From: Calliopum simillimum
Lineage: Eukaryota; Arthropoda; Insecta; Diptera; Lauxaniidae
Direction of reading: 5' to 3'
Assembly (NCBI GenBank): GCA_951812925.1
Contig: OX638368.1
Location: 149,282,492 to 149,346,491 of the forward strand
Length of the DNA stretch: 64,000 nucleotides
The position numbers and the translations under genes are program-made. A model generated the notes under the pieces. It was not told the origin of the DNA and did no database searches. It was given only the letters and a program-made list of their open reading frames with translations. Numbering within the stretch: position 1 is the stretch's first letter; each line of letters begins with the position of its first letter. Positions 57,010 through 64,000 of this stretch are shown here, in pieces.

Positions 57010-60000
57010 AGAAATTAAAAAGCGTAATTAATTTGTATCATAATTGTATGCTGATGGGATGTCTAGTACAGTTGAGAATCACCATTTAGACCAATTCATT
57101 TATCATAGGTTACAGGTCTGTTTTAAAAATTAATGTACAAAAATTTCGAATTTTAAGGATACACGGTATACCGTAAAAACGCAAAACATCCCTGGCAAAA
57201 TCAAATAATGCAATCTTAGTTTCTTGGTAAGAATACTAAGTGGTCATTGCGAACTACTTGAACTCTTAAAAAAAAATGAACTTTGACGGCGTAGTTCATT
57301 AAAGTCTCTTTCTTTCTCTAACAAACATAATTTTTACTGGAGTGTTTGCTTAGGTGAACATTTACACATTCTCGGATGACAATGATTTCTGCGTGAAGCA
57401 TGCAACCAAATAACGCCATTTAAAACATTTTGGTTTTGTTCGCGAAAGTCGGAAAAGATTTTAGGGACCATTTCTAGCTCATTCTACATTCCTCTAGGTG
57501 GAATAAATAAGAGGTTTTTGTTGGTGCGTTAAGCCACTACAAACTTCACCTTAGTCTTCAAGTTATCTAGCTGTAAGAGGTGCCTCATAAGACCAGACCC
57601 ATTCTTTATTTTCTTCGTTTTTTTTTTTTTAGATTCTAAAATATTCTCACTTTAAATCACCAATAAAATGCTTAAAGAATGAAACAATCAGAATTTACTT
57701 TGAACGCGCATTACTTATTCACGTAGCTTAGTCCACAATCGTTCCCTAAAATCAAATATTTTTGTACAACACGTTTCCCGTATCACAGACATGAGCAGAT
57801 GTAAACCACACTCATTTGTTCCTTGAGCGCTCCTTCATATCGTAAATGGGGTTCTGTTTAGCAATGAAAAGCAGCTTCACGACATTTAAAAGCAACAGAA
57901 TTTCCTGATTATATACGAGTACGAAGGTACCTTCAAAACTTGGAAAGTGGTACAGGATGAAACGGGGGTCGATGAGTATTTGAGAAAACGAAGCAAATTC
58001 TTAAGATTTCTACATCATCATTCAACTAGATATCATTTTTCCATTGATTTAAATTGGATTTTTTTCTTTTTGTGCTTTTTACTCTTTTACAAATTGCTGC
58101 AATTTGTGATGAATTCTTTTAGAATATTTTTTTTCTACTCCTTTAGTCTTTTGATGTTTTGATTTTTTATTTATATTCAATTACAAATCAACTTGTGTTC
58201 AAATTATTGGAACTTGTATTCAATTTATGAGAGTTAAGATTAAATTTAAAATCAATTCTAGTTATTTTGCATATCGTTGGCTTAATGAGAAAATGTGCTT
58301 AGTCCATTTTATGGCAAAAGTAATATGATACACACTATTTGCATAATAATCAGTTAAATATAATTTTTTGAACTAAATGTCAACGTCATAAATTTTACAG
58401 CATCAGGTAATCTTTTCGTGAAAATGGAACTCAACTTTATTCATTCTTAACAAAACGAAAACCAATTAATTACTAATTACGACATTACTTTTGCCACAAA
58501 ATAGACTTAGCACCTTTTCTCATTAAGCCGACGATATAACATTGTTGTAAAGTCAGAAGTCTGACCATCTCAGATGATCTGTCGAGGTTAACACATTACA
58601 CTTTTCAAATAATTCAAATTTTTTGTTGCACCCAAGAGAAAATCTACTATATGTAACCGTCCATAGGAAAAGGGATCTTATCTTCGCTGACAATATTTTA
58701 CTGGATAGCAAAAAATAAAAGATACCTATGGTCAGTTTTAACAGTCTTCAGTTTAAGGTGGAAGACATACTCTGAACATTTTACAATCGATTATCATATT
58801 ACAAATACCAATGAAAGCGGTTTTAGGAAATTTCTACCCTGCAAAAATTGATAAATTCTAAACTTCGATATCTACAGACTTCAGTTTCTTATTTTTGCAG
58901 TGATCGAGGTGTCATTTATTTAAAATAATATTTTTTTTAGAAAATGAAAAAAAGAAACGTTTTTTAATTTTGTAAAGGCTTTTTCCTGTGGACTTATACA
59001 TTTTATGAAAATAGACCGAGAAATAAAATACACGTGTTTTTAATGATTGAAGTTTATATTATACCCTACACCCAGTTTATATTTGAAAATTTTGACTGAT
59101 AGCGTTAACGCAAAAAAGAAAAGAATTTTCATTGTAAATTTTGATGCTGAATCCAAATCTGGTCTCAGAATTGTTATATCTGATATGGTTTTCACGAAAT
59201 CCTAGCCTAAAAACTTATTTTCCATCCATTTTGTGAAAAGTTAGAATAAAATTTTTATTTTTTTTTTTTAAGTTGTATTATAGAATATCTAACCTAAAAA
59301 AGTGAGAGAAGAAAAAATTCACGTTTTTTCGATATTTCAGCTTACGATATTTCGAAGACAAAAAAAGATATCGATATGATTTAAACTATTTTTTAAAATA
59401 AAAGACTTTCGTCGAACTATCTTAATTTTCCCGTGAAAAATATTTCCACGGATACACAAACATCCATCCAGACAGACGAGCATGGCTATAAGAGGTGACT
59501 TTGATGAAGAATTTGTTTCCATACCAACCACGCCTCCTTCTCTGGTTTTTGAGGTGCTTCGTTATTTTTGCGGTCAACAAAAAAACATTGTAAGCATATG
59601 GCTCTTACGATATAATTTAAAGTGCGATATCTTTGTTAATATTTATGATTCAGTTATAATATTTGACATGTAGATGTGAATGACATTTTAGAACAAATTT
59701 GCATAAAAAAAAAATCTAAAAAATAATGCTACGTTGTTGTTGCGGTTAGAACTCGATATTTTCAGTATTTTTGCTTTGAAAAAGCAAAAACCTTTTCTTC
59801 AATCTTCCAAATTTTTTTTTTTTTTTGGGTTGTGATTTAGAATGGTCATGTACTTTAACTTTCAACTCAAATATATTTAGTTTTATCATGAAATCAAATA
59901 GGTTGTCTTCATTCCCTACCTATTATAATATGCTGATTTGCAAAGGAATGGCAAATTATAGTCCTCTTAGTCAAGGATTAATGCGTTAAATTGGCACATT

Positions 60001-61160
60001 ACAAGTGGAAAATGTCAGTGGCTATTTCCACGTGATAATATTGTACGGACTGTGATAATTAAATGAAATTTAATGTAGCCAGCAAATTGAGCAAAAATGA
60101 AAAACCCATTAACGTGGCAGATTATAAGAGTCAGATTTGTAAATGTAACTTTCAACCAAGAGTGATGTGGAATAAAGTGGCCAATGTTATTTTTTTGTTT
60201 GTTTTAACTTGATTTGAGCTCTATGCCATGGCATTTAATTTATTTTTAAAAAGTTTTTGTTTTTGTTGGAAGAGTTTCCCCATTGAACATGTGTGTATAT
60301 CGGTGAATCTTATAAGTGATATAATTTTGAATTTAAATGTTGCGCTGCATGTGAGTGAATTATAGGACGAACAGAAAATGTTTTTCGCGACGTGACCAAA
60401 TTTTTAGTCACGTGATCCTGTGACTGTAGTATTGTTTGCCTGAATTCTTAGTTTTTTTCTTTTTTTTTGTACTAAACTAAAATGTACAACTTTCCTTTTG
60501 GACGCGCACCACTTACGCCCATGGTACGTGTTTTGAAAGTGTCATTTGTGACGAGGGTTTTTCAGCTAACTGACTGAGTGACTGTTTGACTAAATGAATG
60601 AGTGGAAGCATACGATGTCGAGTATGTGATTTGTGGTCTGCGTTTTGTTGGTATTTTGTTTCCTTTTTCATTTCTTTTCTTCCGTATGCAGAAATATTTG
60701 AGAAAGGTCATAAATATCCAAAAGTATATCTTTTTTATGCATAAAAAAAATATCTTTAAATGTTATGGATATTTAAAATATCGAAAACTGTTTAGTCTGT
60801 TATTGATTTTTTGCTAAAAAGTTTGAAAATGGCTTAGAGCATTGACAAAAGAATTCGAAAGCATATCAAATTCTTTTTATACTGGAAATAGATGAAAAGT
60901 TACGACCGTCAGTATTGTCAACCTCAATATTTTTCTAATTTTTAAGACTTTCTGCATTTTGCGGTTTACTTCATATTTTTGGAAACTTTTTTCAAAATTA
61001 TCATGATTTTCCTAAATTGTGTAGGTACGTTTTTGAGTCCGCAGAATGGTTGGCAAGGAGTGGAAATAAAAATAAGTATCATATAAATTTGTTTCCTTTT
61101 TAATATATTCTTCTGCTATCCTAAAACATTTTTCTGGACATAAATGTTTGAAACCTCAAA
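57010..61160. other. Intergenic, no gene seen
   Basis: About 4 kb of AT-rich sequence. Open frames (57947-58162, 59482-59673, 60602-60817) are short, hydrophobic or Phe/Tyr-rich and carry no recognisable domain. ATACCCTACACCCAG near 59062 resembles a repeat edge. Confidence 0.4.
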
Positions 61161-61161
61161 T

Positions 61162-61830
61162 ATGGAGCAAATCGAGTACCGCGCTTTTATAAAGGAAAAT
61201 CAGTTTAAACCATACTCAAATAGATGACATCCGCTTAAGGGGACTCTTGTCCGAGTAAGGCTATGGCATCACCTCTTTAAGCAAAGCAGCGATTCGCTTG
61301 AAGACCACCTTCGACTAGGATGGCTTCACGATCAAGGTCTGAAAATCATTCAAAAAGTCCCAAAACTAATAGTGGAAGATGCCCCATTAAAGAAGACACA
61401 GCCCTCAGAAATGGCTGGAGTATCAGATACAATAAAAAGTTTAAGGGATCACAGTCGGGTGGAAAAATCATGGTGACACGCTTTTGTAAAGGAATTCTGT
61501 TGATCGATTATAAAGATAAATTTGTCTTCATAGCCGGAGAATACCACGATTCAATCTTAGATCGATTCAAGAAAGCCGTCTGAGAAAAAAAAGGAATATT
61601 GACTAAAGGTGTTCTGCTGCTGCACGAGAACCCACCTGTTCGCAAGAGATGTGTTGCGATGGACGCCCTCCAGAAGGTGGCTTCGAAATTGTAGCTCACC
61701 CACCTTACAGTTCAAAGTTGAAAAAAGATCTTCATGGGAAAAAATTTTCAAGTGATGAAGAAGTGAAGGATTCGATTTCAGGGGTTTTGTTTAGACTCAG
61801 ATAAAACATTTTTTTCCAAGGTATACCTGG
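61162..61830 (+). pseudogene. mariner transposase relic (third lineage)
   Basis: Starts MEQIEYRAFIKENQF at 61162, a mariner N-terminus. After frameshifts: SLEDHLRLGW and KLIVEDAPLKK, SEMAGVS (helix-turn-helix), then GSQSGGKIMVTRFCKGILLI and DYKDK, GILTKGVLLLHENPPVRK (second catalytic Asp is Glu here), VAMDALQKV, and FSSDEEVKDSI near the C-terminus as read with phase changes. The first catalytic block is deleted. The motif set differs from the mauritiana-like copy at 47.5 kb and from the irritans-type relic at 51-55 kb; it looks mellifera- or cecropia-like, but this is tentative. Confidence 0.82.
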
Positions 61831-61834
61831 CCAT

Positions 61835-62240
61835 GATCATCTAAATTTTTTCGAAATATGCAGTTGGGTTCTCCGATTTTTGTAAAAATTTGCATAGCTG
61901 TTCTATGTGCTAAGCATGAAAAAAGATAAAAAGGGTGCTCCAAGTCTCAAAATGGCTGTAAAACAAAACTTTTTTTTAAACATAAAATAAAAATAATTTT
62001 TTCAGATTAAATTTTTTTCAAAATCCCATATCTTTTTGCACTAACCCTAAAAATTTCATTAAAATCGGATGAAAAGCCAAGGAGCTATGAATTTTCAAAT
62101 ATGTTGGTATCCAGAAGTTGAATCCTATGGCAGCCATCTTAGAAGTTTTCGGAATTTCGGAAAATCATTTTACCACAGATATTTATATGTGTGTCAAATA
62201 CTAACTTTTCACCAATCTTCATAAAAATCGGAGATGTCAA
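61835..62240. other. Intergenic, no gene seen
   Basis: AT-rich repeat-like sequence without coding features. Confidence 0.35.
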
Positions 62241-62248
62241 TCCAAATC

Positions 62249-62976
62249 TTAAGGCAGGTTTTCACCTTGTGGGGTCAAAAAAATCGAATTTTTTTTTTGT
62301 CTTATCGTGTAGATATATGTTCCAAAAATGTGCTGTAGAAGTTTCAGATCAAAATCTGAAAAATTTCGAAAGTTATAGCCCGTTACATAGAGCACTGTCG
62401 AGCACCGGCCGAGCGCGCATAGAACTTTAAACGCGTTTTTCTCAGAACCATGTTTTTGGAACTTACGTGCAGGATTGAAGACGCTACAATGAACCAATCG
62501 TCACCAAAATTTTTTTTAAATGTTCCTTAGGGTTTTTTCTAACAAATGACCCATAACCAGCCAAAAATATTGGAAATTGTTTATTTGAAAAAATAATCAG
62601 TACAGAAAAAAATGCGAAAATTCACATTTTTTTTTCAAAACCTCATAACTTTTGGAATTTTGATTTTTTTTTTCATGATTGGGGGTCATTTGATAGATGA
62701 TACGATACTAATTAAGAATGTGTTCGGTTTTTTTGTTTCAGATCACGGGTTTTGAGCCAATCTTACACGGGAGCAAAATGCATGCCGCCACCAATGGGCG
62801 CCCCCTCCCCCCCCTTTTTGGATTTTTTCAAGTTCAAAAATTGTATTCTTTGAATAAATATATGGTCATATTCAGACGAAAATTTCAGCGCTGCATCTTT
62901 AACCGTTTTCTCAAAAAAAATTCTTAAAAAAAGAGCACTTTTTGACCCCACAAGTGAAAACCTGCCTTAATCAATT
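62249..62976. mobile_element. Inverted-repeat element, ~730 bp
   Basis: AAGGCAGGTTTTCACCTTGT, then GGGGTCAAAAA, at about 62250-62281 is inverted at about 62938-62972 as TTTTTGACCCCACAAGTGAA, then AACCTGCCTTAA. The inner sequence pairs poorly. No open frame has a recognisable domain. It is probably a non-autonomous DNA element. Confidence 0.55.
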
Positions 62977-62979
62977 ACG

Positions 62980-63870
62980 GAAAGATTGACCCACTACTGA
63001 ATTTGTAGTCTTTGAACATAATGTGCCGAGTTCGATTCTCAATGAGATTGGAAATATTATTTTTATATTATTTCTAATGAAGCGCGCTTTACCATGCCTT
63101 TTGCAGCGCGCTTTTCCTCTTGGGTTGCAATAATAGGGGAACTGATGCTATTGTGATATAGTTTTTCAATGTTGTATGGTCTGCTTTTATCCTGTCAGAA
63201 AACATGAAAAATCAGGGATGTGTTGCTGTCATCGACCAAACAAAATTTATCCAATGTCAGTTGAACGAAACGTAAATCGCGTGCGGTCGATGTAATTTTG
63301 CGCATTTTTTGCAAAAAAATTTGTAAAGAAAAAGTTGCTTTTTGGTGAAGTTCAATTTATATTCAATTAAGGAAAAGTGAAAAATATTGCAAAATAAGTG
63401 TTTAATTATGTAAATTCACAAAGTTTCCAATTAAATTTTTACAATTTTGTAATTTCTAAAAATTGGCCAGTGTGGGCTTCGCTAATGTGATATATGAACA
63501 TTATTTGATATTCTTAACATTATTTAATGGCTGTTTATTTTTCAATAAGAACTATAAGTTCGGGAACCAATGCAAACGGTATTTTGAAAGGATTTTAAAA
63601 TTTTGATGAGCCATATTGGTTCCAGTTATAGGAGAATCATTCCTAACTATGCATGTTTCTTGCACCTCCAAATCCGATGTGCATGCTGCCGAGGCAGGTG
63701 GATTAACCACACTCTGGTGGGAACCATTTGGAGAGTTATTTTCCATCGTTTTTCGATCCATGCTTCATTAGTATAATCTTCTCAACAACGCCCCACGCAG
63801 TAAGTTATAAGCTTAAAGCTGGATCCGGCAAGCGCTGCAAATATAGTGGCCAAATTCACTTTCAATTTCA
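62980..63870. other. Intergenic; possible tRNA-like relic and one minus open frame
   Basis: GTGCCGAGTTCGATTCTC at about 63028 resembles a B box, but no A box or fold supports a tRNA. A GCGCGC hairpin lies at 63081-63113. The minus frame 63552-63761 has mixed composition but no domain. Confidence 0.3.
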
Positions 63871-63871
63871 G

Positions 63872-64000
63872 CCGCCCAATCTGGAAGAGACGCTGACCTG
63901 GGAGCCGCCCACTCTGGGTCAGACGCTTCAGGATTTCGATAAGATGCTTATTTTAAGGCGGCATCGACTCGCCTTGTCAGTGCCAGTTACGGGCATTGTG
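63872..64000 (+). CDS. Candidate internal exon, partial, unknown gene
   Basis: A pyrimidine-rich acceptor, CACTTTCAATTTCAG, precedes a sharp rise in GC content. From 63872 one plus frame is open to the window end: PPNLEETLTWEPPTLGQTLQ, then DFDKMLILRRHRLALSVPVT. The PPxLxxTL pattern occurs twice. The other two plus frames and the minus frames have stops. I do not recognise the protein. The composition contrast makes a real exon plausible; the frame also stays open upstream of the acceptor, so the exact exon start is uncertain. Confidence 0.4.

Noticed and set aside
63010..63060. tRNA gene with B box GAGTTCGATTCTC
   Set aside because: No A box, no cloverleaf and no clear terminator; at best a relic.
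63552..63761. Minus-strand 69-codon frame as a first exon
   Set aside because: Composition is mixed and mildly interesting, but no domain, donor site or promoter could be seen.

Overview
The window is AT-rich, intron-containing animal DNA, most likely from a higher fly (Diptera, Schizophora; a tephritid fruit fly is my best guess). The guess rests on two secreted Jonah/brachyurin-type digestive serine proteases with short introns and insect TATA plus TCAGT promoters, and on the dense mix of mariner, Tc1-like, hAT, Jockey-like, Helitron-like and MITE relics. The species call is inference; nothing in the sequence names it.

Only two host genes can be built with confidence: three-exon serine protease genes on the plus strand at 35870-36782 and 56031-56986. 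They share both intron positions, intron phases, core promoter and the Ser-189 pocket residue, so they are paralogues. A third possible gene enters at the right edge (candidate coding exon 63872-64000).

Almost everything else is transposon-derived. 1-2 kb: a decayed DDE transposase and a LINE reverse transcriptase fragment. 3.9-5.7 kb: a possible hAT-like non-autonomous element and a 142-bp tandem array. 7.2-7.9 kb: a fold-back element. 9.0-10.0 kb: a Helitron-like element with a 128-bp array. 11.6-13.9 kb: a long-TIR element carrying a relic of that Helitron-like repeat. 16.3-16.9 kb: a 140-bp tandem array. 19.0-24.0 kb: a mariner relic, two hairpin MITEs and a MITE whose second copy lies at 50.1 kb. 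25.8-27.1 and 30.4-31.7 kb: two related Tc1/mariner-superfamily elements with clean TIRs and TA target sites. 34.0-35.0 kb: an internally deleted Tc1-like element with perfect TIRs. 37.9-39.6 kb: a hAT relic. 39.6-42.5 kb: two Jockey-like LINE copies, one interrupted by a 1.24-kb element. 45.1-46.2 kb: a nested palindrome. 47.3-48.6 kb: a full-length mariner with an intact transposase. 51.0-55.2 kb: a mariner relic split by a 3.4-kb CACTA-ended element. 61.2-61.8 kb: another mariner relic.

The most interesting object is the CACTA-ended element at 51153-54571. It has inverted repeats of about 490 bp, an exact 3-bp TAA target duplication proven by the reading frame of the interrupted mariner, and one decayed gene for a large protein with several CxxC pairs. 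I know similar proteins only as uncharacterised repetitive arthropod proteins. I infer that this is a DNA transposon whose transposase family is poorly described.

All boundaries, repeats and alignments were read by eye; none was computed.
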